This document shows, in pieces, positions 36,301-48,663 of a stretch of DNA of 64,000 bases. The stretch covers positions 19,759,501 through 19,823,500 of the forward strand of contig NC_068556.1 in NCBI RefSeq assembly GCF_022201045.2, written 5' to 3'. The notes beneath the pieces are model-generated. The model did no database searches. It had not been told where the DNA came from and saw nothing but the letters and a program-made list of their open reading frames with translations. The position numbers and the translations under genes are program-made. Source of the DNA: Citrus sinensis. Lineage: Eukaryota; Streptophyta; Magnoliopsida; Sapindales; Rutaceae. Position 1 is the stretch's first letter. Each line of letters starts with the position of its first letter.

Positions 36301-38784
36301 GGTATTGAGATGAGAATTTGTTTTAGAATATTCACATGCTTATGCATCTTTTTCCATGTATTCGGTGCAGAAGCACTTTTTTCGGCTCCAGATTCTTGAA
36401 ACAATATGTATTACCTACTGCATATTTGCCACAATTATTCCAGAAGTTAAATATTTTAAGACTCGAAAGCTCTGTGCCAAAATGCAGGAACTAGGGATTA
36501 GTAACTGTGTAAACTGGAAAAGATTCAGAGTTCCAAGTGGGAGGAATTTGTCCCCCTCTCCCTTCATAACTCACCCCCTCCAGGTAAAGGTATGTTAGCC
36601 CAACTACTGAAACTCAGTTGAGCAACTAACAGAAATTGAAAAGTATAAGCTCCGGAAAGAATACTCTCTCACACAGAGTAATAAGCCATGCTGTGAAGCG
36701 CTAGGGTAAGAAGAGAGAATTTTTTTTCATGATAATATGAAAATTCTTCCTCCACTGCAGATGTTATATGCTATGTGAAAGTGGAATTCTGATGCAATAA
36801 TTTATATTATAATACTAGGAGAAAATTGTTTGAAAAGAAAAAATTTATAAGAAAACAAGACTCCATTATTGCATAACAAGAGCAGTATTGTAAACAGCAT
36901 CCTGTCATAAAAAACATGCGTACAGCCTATCAAAGTAGGCATGAAATAAAATAACAAGGAACAAGCCATATTAAGAAGTCTCAATAAGTACATAACATAA
37001 ATGAGGTGCAAAAATATTACCCGAGCCTTCCCATCCCCAAGTATTTCTGTTAGCCTTCCAGTCCAATAACAATTATCAGTCCACCAATCAACCAAATCCC
37101 CCACCTTCCATACATCATTGACAATAACAACCACTTCTGTAATGTTGTTGACGTCAGGCATTTGACTTTCACAAAATATAGGAGGAAAGGATGGGCGAAC
37201 CATTATTTGTCTTTTCATCTCCTTCGATCTAGAACCACCAACAGGTTTCTGATATAACTTTGTCCATCGTATTTCTACAGAAGACCACACATCAAATAAC
37301 AATGAAAAGCAGATAAAAATCAACTCACTAGCAGAACCATAATATATCATCCAATGGAAGTATCTCTGCCATGAAAGGTCTAGAAACAACGCTTAGATTT
37401 GCCAAACATATGAGAAAAGTTATAACTACAGTTCAGTCAAAAAAGCACAAGTGAAGGAACTATTCACTCCCAAGGCTAAATTTGTGACAAGCATACACAT
37501 AAATGAAAATGCATGGCAAAGGCATATGCACACAAACAAGAGATACTACTTACTTTCATCTGGAAAGTCTAGATATTCCAAGGTATGCATTACTTCTTTA
37601 TGCCGCACGGAAATGTTCCTTATCTGATAAAAGCAAAGGATACCAAACAACAAAAATATCATTCTCATTAAGACCTATAGTATTTACAATAAAGCATGAA
37701 GAGACACTAAAGAAACAACAGTAAAAGCAATTGTGTTTAAAAAACAAAAAAAGGACTGAATGAATGAAAGAAAATGTAATCTTTAGCAAGAAAATGGTCT
37801 TTCATTAACGAAATAGCAAGATAATGTTTAAAACCATGCATGGACAGACATTAATGGCACAGCAGCTCATTAAAGGACTCGTCCTGACATAAATTTTGTC
37901 TAGAGAAACGTCTGAGTCAATTACCAAAAAATTTAATTACGAACAGACGTATGTTAAGCACATAGAAATAGAAGGCTAATTCTCCCCTAAATGACCAATG
38001 TCGGTAACTGTTTAATATTGAAAGTGGCAGATAATAAACAAAATTCATAGTAATAACTTATCCCACTTAAGTTTTGATCTTTTTGTACTGTCTAGTCAAA
38101 ATCAACAAGAAAGAGTTCATGTCATGATAAGAAAATAGGTGATTTCTTCTGTGCATCAGATGAAAGGGTTTGGGCATGCTTTTTAGTTAGGCCTTCCTTG
38201 GCTTAAAACATGATGGCTGATGGCACAATGTTTTAACTACACCTAAATACTTCTAACAAGTTGGAGGCATAAACTTTTATGGAGTGCCACAAACATCTGT
38301 ATGAGACAATAACACTTTCATGTCCTTCAAAGTATATCAAACCAAACTATTTGTCAACATGCCACTGAAATCTTCCATTTCATCAGCAAAGTTGATCTAC
38401 TACAGTAGAAGCAGCAAATCATAGACAAAAAAGAAAAGAAAAAAAATATATAATTAGGATGATCACTATATGCTGCTACAAAATGAATGTAATGAGAAAC
38501 CCCAAGGCAGTATAAAAATCATAGGATCCAACCAGAAGTTAGATTTTTGTTCCATATTTTGTTATAATTAATCATCGATACTGTGAATGAAACTTAGTTT
38601 TAAAAACTAAGCATGGCCGTATTAAAAGTATAACACAGAATCAAAAGTATTTAAAGTAAATTTAATCTACATAGCCATGACCCTAACATACCTTACATCG
38701 GAACCATGAACTCCGAAAACCTGGAACAAAAGATCTTGACTCTGTCAGTTGGCCAACTTTAAATGGAAGGCGAGACTTACCCAT
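33358..38784 (-). CDS. Agenet (plant Tudor-like) domain protein
   Basis: Seven exons join in frame: 38784-38692, 37623-37554, 37274-37021, 35644-35531, 35121-35064, 34087-33549, 33423-33358, giving 397 aa. The first Agenet module (about 8-63) starts FKVGQL, includes WFRCK at the exon 1 end, and closes with RWTKLYQ. The second (about 110-177) starts WKVGDLVDWW and closes with KDLRPTLEW. The rest is serine-rich and probably disordered, except for a helical segment near IEAAILDYEELVNRV. Agenet modules belong to the Tudor/Royal fold and bind modified histone tails or RNA. The overall plan resembles plant Tudor-like proteins of the Arabidopsis At4g32440 type. The terminal exon uses a taag|att acceptor to keep frame. 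An acceptor just upstream of the ATG suggests a long 5'UTR intron. Confidence 0.88.
35170..35317. repeat. Four copies of a 21-bp motif in an Agenet intron
   Basis: Versions of atc(a/t)acatttga(a/g)tacaaggt occur at 35170, 35203, 35252 and 35297 with irregular spacing. They lie in the intron between exons 4 and 5. Confidence 0.8.
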
Positions 38785-38794
38785 GATAATCCAT
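38777..38794 (-). promoter_or_regulatory. Five-codon uORF overlapping the Agenet start
   Basis: On the minus strand ATGGATTATCATGGGTAA (38794-38777) encodes M-D-Y-H-G. It ends after the main ATG at 38784, which lies in another frame. Such an overlap could lower or couple translation of the main frame. Confidence 0.5.
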
Positions 38795-41700
38795 GAAGCA
38801 GTAAATAGCTGTAACAAGGGCACCAACAAATTCAGCTGAAATTTCAAATTTGGATATCGGCAATAAACAATTGCATGTTCATGTTTTAACAGGTATTTGC
38901 CTTGCCTCTTTGTTTGTTATCTGGGATTTGGGTAATAATTCCAAACTAAAATTGGTGGCCTATATCAATCCATTGAGTTCTTTTTTTTTTAAATTCAATT
39001 TATTAAACAGAAACAGAATATTTTATTAAAATGAACAGAAAAGTCATATAAAAGCAAACCAGATAACCAGAGGTCCACAAGGGAAATAAAAACAGCCTTA
39101 TAAGCTTCCTGTGGGCTATACAAAACGAAAACAGCATATTCATACCCCAAACAGTATACTAGTCCCAAAACTTACAAAACCTAGAGGAGGTCCATTAAAC
39201 AATATTAACTGAAGATCCATCCCCAATTGAGATTGATGAAAAAGAGAAAATTGTCTTCAAAATCCTTAGAGACTGAGACTCAAAGAGAAGCACAAGAATG
39301 ATTTTGTCCCATGTGATGTGGGACAAGTAGAGTTGCAGTTTAATTTATTTTTCTTGCTTAATTACGATTTGCTTTACATTTTCTTGTTAAAATCATATTC
39401 CTGCTCTTGTAAGGAATCATAAGTTTATTAGGTTTATGATCAATTACTATTAGTATAAATAGGCTTGTTATTCTAGTTTATTTCACCAATTCATTTAATT
39501 CTCAACATCTATTATCGCTTTCACACTATGTCACCACAGCCAGTTTTCATCCTCTTCCTTGTCTTATTAAAAAATAGACTATTTCTTTCTTGCCACAACA
39601 TCCCTAAAAAAGTAAGGACTGCACATTTCCATTAAATTCATTTCGTTTCTTATATTCTTTAAACCACCAATCCTTAGAAGTCATTTGCTTGTCCCTTTCA
39701 AACACCATAATCAAGTCTTAGGAGCTGATTTCTGCTTGTTTCTTCTACTCCATTATCTTTCTTCTAAGACTGCAATTTCCCTACTAAAACACTCATTTTT
39801 GCTATATCATTCTCCTTAATTGCCACCTATACTTTGCTATTCAATAAACAACAGCTTTGAATGCTCAATCTTAAACTAATAGGTAAAGGCTGATTGAATG
39901 ATTGTATATAAACTCTTAACACCCTTTTATGTGTAAGGTTTAATTTATTTAACAAGATAGGCATGTTTATCCAAAGCAACCATATACATGGATCGAAACA
40001 CACGCTAAACTTGTTATATATTGTCATGTGATTAATAGAATGAGGGACTCAAGCACAAAACCACAATGTCAACCTCCATCTAACATCTTCGTGTGAAATA
40101 GCAAAAGCATACCACAATATGGACATCAATAGCAAATGAAACAAATCATGTATTGCATAAAAGGGCCAATAATAGATCAAGATTCAACATAACCTTTATC
40201 TACATCCATAAGTAAAACAAACATCCATCAAACAGTAAATTTATGAAAAAGATACAGGAATACAAAACTGAAGTTTTGAACACTCTATGGCGTAGAACAA
40301 AAGGCTTAATAGAAATAAAGAACTATAGAAAGAAATGGGGATATTTTGAAAGCAAAAGAGAAGAAACCAGGAAACCCACTAAGGATCAATTTAGGATTGA
40401 TCCTTGATCAAATAAATTGCTTTCGCAGTGTGGATAAAATAAGCTACTAATTAACAAGCAGCTTGGTGTTTGGAAAATTGTGTCATTGCAATTGCTGTGA
40501 GTTTGAAAGCAAAATACATGCATTTAATAAATTATTTAGAAATGCATTTTTTTCTTTTTAAAAGACAAAAAACTACATAAAATCATGGTTAGCTTTCACA
40601 TGAAATTATTCAAAGTTTACAGAAAATTTATGTAATCATATGCAAGTCTTATTGATTTTTATAATAAAAAATAAAAGTAAAATACAAAAAATATGAACTT
40701 ACTGAACCAAAACTTTGATATTGGAGAGAATGTATATTAGTCCTGGTAGTAATTTGATTGTGGCAATAATATCATATCTAATGGTTTATATATTTGGGTT
40801 TATGGAAAAATAAGACATAATTGCCTTTCTATTAAAATATTAAGAAAATAATAGAAACTTTAAAAATGTTTAGTGACTTATTTAATAAGCTACTTTTAAG
40901 AAGTGACCTTCTACTTACTTTTAAAAGTTACTATCAAAATGAAGAAAATTACAAAATAAATAATTTTTACAAAATTTTCCAAATAATATTTTTGTCAAAA
41001 ATTACTCAATAAGCAACTTATGGAGTTTCAACCTCAATCCCAAACAGGGCTAAGAATTCATATAGAAAAAGAGAATATTCAAAATTCAATTCATTCATGC
41101 TATCAACATATTCCTTCCAATTAGCAATGGTGATTAATTCATGTCGCAACACAACAAAGATACCAACAAATCTTTAAATCAAATTCATAAAAAGAATGTA
41201 GACACATGATGAAGTCATGATAGCATCTAGAATTCCCAATGAAAAGTGGGTTGGTAAAATTAGACTTATTTCAAGATAGAATAATAGAAGACTTCCCAAG
41301 TAATATCCCAATATTCTCATCTTAAGTATTGATGTAGCATTCATTATTGATTGATCAATTTCATAACTTGTGAAATTACTTATTATTCCATCCCATCATC
41401 TAATGGATGGATGGCACCCCACTTAGGATTGTAAAGGTTAGAAACACACTTAGAAAGTGTAGAATCGCTCTTTAAGATTAAAGTAATAACTAAAAGAAAA
41501 AAATAAAATTCATAATAACCAAAACCAAATAAGATTAAACAACTTAAGATGAAAATAACTAGATTAAAGAATTTTAGCAATTCAACACAAAGGAGCATCT
41601 TACCCAACCCAAAAATACAAAACACCATTAGAAAAGGTTCTACAACCTCTCTTACATTACCTTTTTTACTCATTGCAAAAGATCAAAATTAAAATCAAAT

Positions 41701-42071
41701 ATATGGTCAGGGTTCAAAGTTCAAACCCCATCTTAGGGATACTTTTCAAACTCAATCTTGGGGATACTTATCTAGAATATTTATATCCACAAGTTTCTTG
41801 AATACTAAGGTTGTGGAATCTGCAATAGTCCTAACTTAAAATGCAATGACTTGTGGGTTTACATATACATACAAACACCCACAAGTACTCAACTCTTAAA
41901 ATAGATAATGCCTACTTTGCAAGAATAGACAAAATCACATCTTTTTGAATAAGAACTAAAGTTAAAAAGACTAAAACCAATCAGACAAGAAATCAAACTA
42001 GCCGTGAACACAATTTGAATCCAAAAATACTAACAACCAAATAGATCTTACTTAACTACTTGGCAACAACA

Positions 42072-42219
42072 ACGAGTGGGTCCATCCAATTCAATTGGTA
42101 AAAAGTAAAATCATTTGTGTGGAAACAAGATGTCTTAAGGTTCAAACACCGCTCACATTGGTGGGGTGGAGAGGGGACTGAATTGGGTTGCCGTTAGGCT
42201 ATAATAATAATAATAATAC
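42072..42219 (+). mobile_element. SINE with A- and B-box-like motifs
   Basis: gagtgggtccatccaattca is followed by an A-box-like ttggtaaaaagt, a B-box-like aaggttcaaacac, ccgctcacattgg and an (ATA)n tail ending at about 42219. The same blocks occur in reverse at 26630-26750. No tRNA cloverleaf can be formed. Confidence 0.5.
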
Positions 42220-42246
42220 AATAACAGTAAATTTATTAACAAATCA

Positions 42247-43823
42247 CTCCTTAGTAGGGGTGGGCAAACCCAATATACTCCAATGAACCCAATTGAACCC
42301 AACCCAATTAAATTTAGATGGATGATTGGGTCACTTTTTCCAACCTAATTAATGAGGGTTGGATTGGGTTCATGTTGATGCCCTAACCCCAACCCAAGAA
42401 TAATAAAAATTATAGCAAAATTAATATCAACTATAAACGTAGCTCTTTTCATTCTTTTATAAAAAAAGACTATTTTCAATTTCTCTTAGTTTAACCTAAC
42501 ATTGATTGAATCCTCTACATTCAAAATTCAGCAATCAAACCCGAATTTTCATTAAAAATAAGTTAATAGATTATAAAACATTATGTCATATAGTTTCTTA
42601 TACAATCTTTATTTTGTTGCTTTGTTTATAAATAAATGTGAGGTATAATGAACAATACTTAATATATGATGGAGAATTAACATTTTTTTCCTATTTTAAT
42701 CAATTTTAAGATAAGAATGTTCTTTTTTTAATCTTTTTCTATTTATGATTTTTTAAATTTTTTTTTTTTTTTTTTTTGCTAAGAAACAAAAGATTAAATA
42801 AAACTATAAGAAATATGTACAAGGATTAGGAGGACTAAAAATCCACAAAATAAGGACGAGAAGTCCCAAAATAAACAAAACACTTAGAAACTGCAAAGAT
42901 AAAATATCGCAAAACCCAAAAACACTAGCTTACTAAGAGCGCATCCCTATTAAGATATAAAAGCTTCACAATTAAGCAAAATAAAAAGAAGACTGCACAG
43001 CCCCATAGAACCGTTGCTTTTTTTTGCCCTTTTAAGCAAGAAAAACTTTCTAAGAGGAGGGAGTAGCATGATACAGGGGCTGACCAGCTTAGATTAAAGG
43101 TCTTATACAAGTTAGACCACAAAAAGTAAGCAGCATTGCAGTGTAGAAATAGATGATCAACATTCTCTGAAGCATTTTTACAAACGACACACCATTCTGG
43201 AAATAAAGCCATGTTAGGTCTCGTTCTTTGAACCATGTCATTTGTGTTGATTTTTCTATGAGCAACCATCATCTTCACCTTGGTAGGGACTTTAGCTTTC
43301 CAAATCCGGTAAGAAGGAGAAAATGAGGGGGCAACGGGGTTATCTATGAGGTTAAGAAAGTAAGATTTCATAGAGAAACATCATGATTTATCCAAATTCC
43401 AAACTCTCTTATCCTCTTTTAGATTATTAAGAAAAACTCCTTGTAGAATCCTGAGCATCTTAGCACATTGTTCAGATTCTCTATCATTCAAGTTTCTAAT
43501 GAACTTAAAATCCCAACTCCACTGCATAATAGAGTACTCACACATACTAGCTATAGAGCATTCATGACCTCAAGAAAGTCTATATAATCGAGGGAAAAGA
43601 TCACAGAGAGCAACTTCTTTAATCCAACAATCCTCCCAAAAATTAATTTTAATCAACTCGATCAATCAAATCCAATCTAATGATTTAAGGGTTGGATTGG
43701 TTTAGGTTGAACATATTTATTTAGTTAGATTGAGTTGATTTTTGCAAACCTGATCAATAGTGGGTTAGTTTGAATTTTCACAAACCCAATTAAACCCAAC
43801 CCATTCCCGCCCCAACTCCTTAG
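42247..43823. mobile_element. hAT element (1561 bp) with exact 8-bp target duplication, containing a LINE piece
   Basis: ctccttag lies at 42247-42254 and again at 43816-43823. The left end is taggggtgggca, identical to the 12-bp end of the element at 23124. The right end inverted reads ttggggcggga. Subterminal aacccaa/ttgggtt repeats are present at both ends. About 880 bp of the interior is LINE sequence, so the hAT element was about 0.7 kb before the retroposon landed in it. Confidence 0.82.
42758..43640 (-). mobile_element. Truncated LINE 3' end nested in the hAT element
   Basis: A run of 20 T at 42758-42777 is the poly(A) tail of a minus-strand retroposon. The minus strand 43371-42925 encodes a reverse-transcriptase zinc-binding domain: WKAKVPTKVK, then C-x2-C (CVVC) and H-x4-HC (HLFLHC) ligands. 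The rest of ORF2 is absent, as expected for 5'-truncated LINE insertions. The 5' end is approximate. Confidence 0.75.
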
Positions 43824-44313
43824 TCGCGTGGTGAGCATCTTCGAACCTCATACTTAAAATCAAGGGTTCAATGTCTTCCCATATGAATTGTAAATTGTAA
43901 TTTTCTTTCAAATATTACATTAGAAGTCTATTCATGGTTGCATCAAAAGAAACAAAAACTCTCAATCAACATAACCTAGCCAAATTTGGCACAATCAATT
44001 TAGAAAAAATAAAATAAAATAAAACATACCTCCCAAGAAACCAAGCCTCCCTTAAAAGAGAATAAAACCCTAGATGTTCCTTCTCTCTGTACACCTATGT
44101 ATACATTTATACGGATGCCAAACAAATCTAAGCGAATCTTTAATAAAATTAACAATTAAATTGTTCTTTATGTTCTTTATCCACGTCCGCCTAATGCGGG
44201 TGTTTGTTAAAAAGAAAACGTACTCCGTAAGGACTCTTTAGCGTAATTAAAGAAGAGATAAATCATTGAAAATAAATTAGATGTGAAAAAAAAAGAATGA
44301 AAATTTTGGAAAC

Positions 44314-44470
44314 CTTGCGAGTTTTACGTGAATGAATGTGGAATGCGTTTGGCTAGCGACGTGGTGGTACTCCGCAGGAGCGTGCAACTTCTGGAAGCGC
44401 ACCGCCGGAATTTCACTGATTACGCTGGCAAGCGGCAACACAGGCGATGCTTAGCGGATAGACGAGGCTC
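44314..44470 (-). other. GC-rich island, possible first exon of the Agenet gene
   Basis: About 150 bases with many CpG stand out from AT-rich surroundings. The minus strand ends in a possible donor (caag|gtttcc). It could be the promoter-proximal 5'UTR exon of the Agenet gene. No open frame supports coding. Confidence 0.35.
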
Positions 44471-46172
44471 TTCTGGAAATTTTGAAAAATTAAGGTAAAG
44501 TACACATTTGCCCTTTCGAATTTGGTAAGTTCCTTTTATTTATTTTTTGTATTTAAAAAGTAGGTAGGTTGGTGGATAAATTCAAATTGATTTATATTTG
44601 CCGTCTTAAGGGGCGTCTGATATTATTTTTTAATTGATATTTTTTATGTTTGTTTTAGAGAAAGAAAGTGATGTTTTTTATGTCAGATTTTTTAAATTGA
44701 AAATACCTTTGGTAGTTTGTTTTTAAATAGTATATGAAAATGAAAAATAGTAAAAATGTGTTTGATTGTTTGTCGGAAAATAAGAAAAATAATAAAAAAA
44801 ATTTTAGTATAATATTTTATAAAACACATTTTTCAACTAGTACTTATTCAATAATAATATTTTTTAACTAGTCTATTATTATTATTATTATTATTATTAA
44901 TTTAATAAAATAAACTGCAAATGGACCTAACTATAACTTTTTTTTTTTCTTTCTGAAGTAGTTTATTTGTGGTAATTCGAATTTATAATCCAAAAAATAC
45001 TATAAAAATATCAATATAGATTATTTTTGCATCCACATATAACTAATTATTTGCATGTATATAGCAATAACCACCGGTTAAAACATTAAAGAGGGAAAAA
45101 AATATCATACTTGACACAAATAAATGGAAGGGAAATGTACAAAAATTTAAATTTATAATTATTACTCTATATTATTTTTATAATTTAATAATTAAAAGTC
45201 AGACATATATTATGTAAATTATTTTATTCATGGAAACATTTTTAGGAGGCTTACAGAGAGAGATGAGATTTTAGAAAAGAAAGAAAAAAATTAAATGAAA
45301 TTTGTATGTGGCCCCAAAGAAGACCAATCTTGACACACCACCTTTATGTCAACCTGTTTTTGTCCAGTGTTCTTTTAAAGTTGGTGAACGTCATATTGGC
45401 GTTCTCCAACTTTTCTTTATAAATGTTGGAGAATGGAAACTTTCCGTTTTCTTTGTTTTTAATTTACTGACGTAAAACTGTCAACCAAACAAATTTTCTT
45501 AATTTTTATTCTTGAAAAACGAAAAACATTAAGTGAAAAACGTTACCAAACACACCCTTAGCATTTGAATCTGACTGGTCATCTAATTACAGTATTTGAA
45601 AGTCATCTACCTAAACTAAGGGTGTAAGATTTTTTTTTAATTTAAAAAGAAGGAAAAATAAAATAAAATCTCAATTAATTCTTTGACTTTTTTTCTCAAT
45701 ACTTAATTTTGGATGCCAAGGCAATAGCTACTTTAGAGTTGTTGCAAGGTATAGTATAAATCACAGCCACACATGTAAAATAATAAATAATAAAAAATAC
45801 GTTATAATTTTTATCGTGTGATTATAAAGATGAGTTTTACTTTAAAAAGGTTCTAACATAACAGGATCCAAAATAAAATTGTTTGGAAATCACCCACCCC
45901 AACTACTCAACTAGAACAAGTACAATTAAAATATTATACTATTTTCTTTAAATGTGAACACTATTAATGACATTAACAAAATTAAAATAATATAATAAAA
46001 AATCGTATTGTATCTCATCATCATTAACTAAGGATTTTTGTCGGCTACAATTTTATAGAACTCATTACCAAAAATCTGTTTATAATGGGAGAGAATATAA
46101 TCAAAGTCGTAATAAGTCATCTCTCTTCCATAACCCATGACAATTTGTATATTGAGATTTGAAGGTAGTGCA
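44471..46172. other. AT-rich spacer with a possible MITE
   Basis: aaggggcgtctgatatt near 44608 and the inverse of gttaccaaacacaccctta near 45560 look like degraded inverted ends of a 0.95-kb element. No target duplication was found and there is no gene. Confidence 0.35.
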
Positions 46173-46944
46173 CGCAGAAGTAGGGATGACAAATATCCAA
46201 TTATAGATGGATAATATCCATCTAAATACAAATTCATAATTATTCATAATTGATATATCCATATTCATATCCAGTATTTAATATTGAACATGGATATGGA
46301 TTTTATCCATATAGATATGGAGATCCATGGATATTTTATTTTTATTATATAAAAATAATAATATAAAATAATTAAAATTTCAATATCAAATTTGTCTATT
46401 AACCTATTTATATTAGTAATAATATATATATAAAATGGCGGTCCGGTGGCCGGTGGCGGGGTCCGGCAGAGGTCCTGCAATTTTTCGACGAAGCCGACGG
46501 TGGTTCGGCGACCTTACGGCGAGGTCCGGTGACCTTACGGCGAGGTCCGGTGGATGTCAATTTATAATATTAAATCAATAAAATAAAAATAATAATTATT
46601 AATGACATTAAATAAGTTAAAAAATTAAAGGATAAATTTAGAAACTTTAGTTTTTAATATAAGAGGAATTTAAATTCTTCACTAATTAATATAAGAGGAA
46701 ATTAGATTTTGTTTTTTTTTTCATTTTAGTTTAACAATATAAATTTTTTTAACTTTAAATGGATAAATTAATTAGATTTTGGATATTCATTAAATATCCA
46801 TACCCATCCATATCTAATTGGATATTTTTTAAAATATTCATATCCATATACAAAAAGATTTTGAATGGATATTATCTAATCCAATTAGATTGAATATATA
46901 GATATCCAATTTGAATAGATTAATTTGTCATCCCTGCGTAGAAG
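46173..46944. mobile_element. hAT MITE (756 bp) carrying a GC-rich insert
   Basis: Ends tagggatgacaaat (46181) and inverted cagggatgacaaat (ending 46936) are flanked by cgcagaag and cgtagaag, 7 of 8 bases matching. The interior is very AT-rich with many tatccat/atggata motifs. An exception is a block of about 115 bp (46438-46556) that is strongly GC-rich and contains two perfect 21-bp tandem copies of gaccttacggcgaggtccgg + t (46510-46530, 46531-46551). Confidence 0.8.
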
Positions 46945-47334
46945 ACACTCGTTAGTCGCTACCGGCTCACATAAAAGTGGGTTCGTTCGGTACTTTTATC
47001 AGTATTGGATTTCACTAAATCCTTTCCCAATGGGTCAGTCTCAAACTGGATTTCCTTGACCGGCCTGGTAAGCCCAATCTGATCCATCATTTTAAAGCCC
47101 ATTGACCACTGTCTCCACTCCCCAGCCCATCTTGCCAAAACCCTAACGAAAATAAAAATAAATAAATAACTTTGCAGAAAACAATTAAAAAAAAAGGGTA
47201 AGTAGACCCCAGGCTTGGTTAAACCAATTAACATGTTCAAAGCTTAGGGCGTCCCATAACCTAGAAAACTACTCATGCAGCGAGCCACCGCAACCAGGTT
47301 GTTCTGCCCTGTGCTCTCCAACATTTGTCACCGA

Positions 47335-47353
47335 CCCCCCCCCCCCCCCCCCC
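47335..47353. repeat. Run of 19 C followed by CT repeats
   Basis: Uninterrupted C from 47335 to 47353, then (CT)n. It lies upstream of the TRAF-like gene. Confidence 0.85.
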
Positions 47354-48413
47354 TCTCTCTCCTTATTTTCTATTTATTTTTTCCCTACCTCACTTATTTT
47401 TCAGTATTTTTATTTTTTTCAAATTCTTTATTAATTAGTTTAATATATATATATATATATAAAGGAAAAGGCCAGAGGCTACCCTCTTGTTCCCACCCTA
47501 TGTGGCAATCCTCATCACGATAATAAAAAATGAGAAAAGCAAAATAGGAAAAAAATTAAAAAAAATAAAACCAAAATAAATAAATAAATGAAAACAACAA
47601 ATTTTCTTTTTTGGCCTCTCTCTATTGCTTTGCTGCTCTCCTTGGACCCCTCTTTCTTTCTATCTCTCTCTTCTCTCTAAAATCTCAAAGAGCTGTCCTG
47701 TCTTAACCCAATTTGGGAACAGAACAGCCTCTGGTCTTCGGTTTCAGGTTCGATCTGTACGACGTCGTTGCCAACTTTCGATTCCCTTAATTTTAATCTA
47801 TCCCTATTCCTTCCTTGTTTTGTTTTAGGGTTTGATGTTAATTGGGGTTTTGGGGATTTATTTCTACGATCTTTAGTTTTTCGCCGATGATCGTTTTGGT
47901 CTTTATGGGTTTTTTTCTTTTATGCAATTGGGTTTATCTAGATAATTTTCTTTGTTTGAGTTTTTGTTTGTGCTACGTGTTTCTTTATCTTTTTAATCTG
48001 AACGATTGTTGTTGAGCTGGGTGTTTGATTTTATAATCTCATGATGTTAAAAATAATTTTCTGATTGATTATGAGGAGATGGGGTTTTGGTATTTGGATT
48101 ACAAATGTTGAATTAAATTTGATTGTTAGAAAACATATTGGGTGTGGAAGTTGAAGATAATGGTATTTTAAAAAAAATTTGTGTGTTTTGTCATAATTTG
48201 GTTTTGGAGGAATTGAATATACAATAATAAGAGCATTCAGGTAAAACTGCCATATTATAATTAATTCATTGGAGGCTTTTATTCAGATAGGTCCTAATTG
48301 ATGAAGAATTCATTGTGCTAACTGTAATTTCCTTTCCTGTCACCACTTTTTTCAACGGCCTAACGGATTATTGCCATTTTGATTCTATTCTTTAGCTTTT
48401 GAGACTTTTTTGT

Positions 48414-48552
48414 CGTATTTCATGTTTTGGTTTTATACATTGTTAATTAATGTTCTTTTGTCGTATTCGGGGTTTTGGTTTTATACATTGTTAATTAATG
48501 TTCTTTTGTCGTATTCGGGGTTTTGGTTTTATACATTGTTAATATATGTTAG
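48414..48552. repeat. 48-bp tandem repeat, about 2.9 copies
   Basis: Units start at 48414, 48462 and 48510 (cgtattcggggttttggttt and onward). The second and third units are nearly identical. They lie in the presumed 5'UTR intron of the TRAF-like gene. Confidence 0.9.
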
Positions 48553-48663
48553 GTTTTTTGTTATGTGACGTGAGGTTTAATTGCTAACTTTGATTCTTTT
48601 TGTTTGGTGCGTCATAGCAAGTGGAATTGAACGAGTGTGGGGTAGGGAGTTCTGGATTGGGAA

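Larger units (their letters stand above)
38809..44313 (-). other. Probable 5'UTR intron of the Agenet gene, rich in transposons
   Basis: An acceptor (ccttgttacag, exon start 38808) precedes the Agenet ATG exon, and a possible donor (gcaag|gttt) lies at 44314/44313. Between them are a SINE (42072-42219) and a hAT element with a LINE piece (42255-43815). There is also LTR-like sequence with a tataaata box near 39457, and AT-rich filler. No cellular gene was recognised. Without transcript data, the left part could equally be plain intergenic DNA. Confidence 0.4.
46945..48663 (+). other. Promoter and 5'UTR region of the TRAF-like gene
   Basis: CT-rich leader-like sequence at 47610-47760 ends in a donor-like ttcag|gttcga. 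An acceptor-like gtcatag|caag lies at 48618, 45 bases before the ATG, so a 5'UTR intron of about 0.87 kb is likely. The region also holds a C19 run and a 48-bp tandem repeat. Confidence 0.5.

Noticed and set aside
39312..39510. Solo LTR with a tataaatag box and terminal caaca
   Set aside because: LTR-like composition, but no 5-bp target duplication or clear TG...CA boundaries were found.
42925..43371. A 148-codon frame as a cellular gene
   Set aside because: The zinc-ligand pattern and adjacent poly(A) tail mark it as the end of LINE ORF2.
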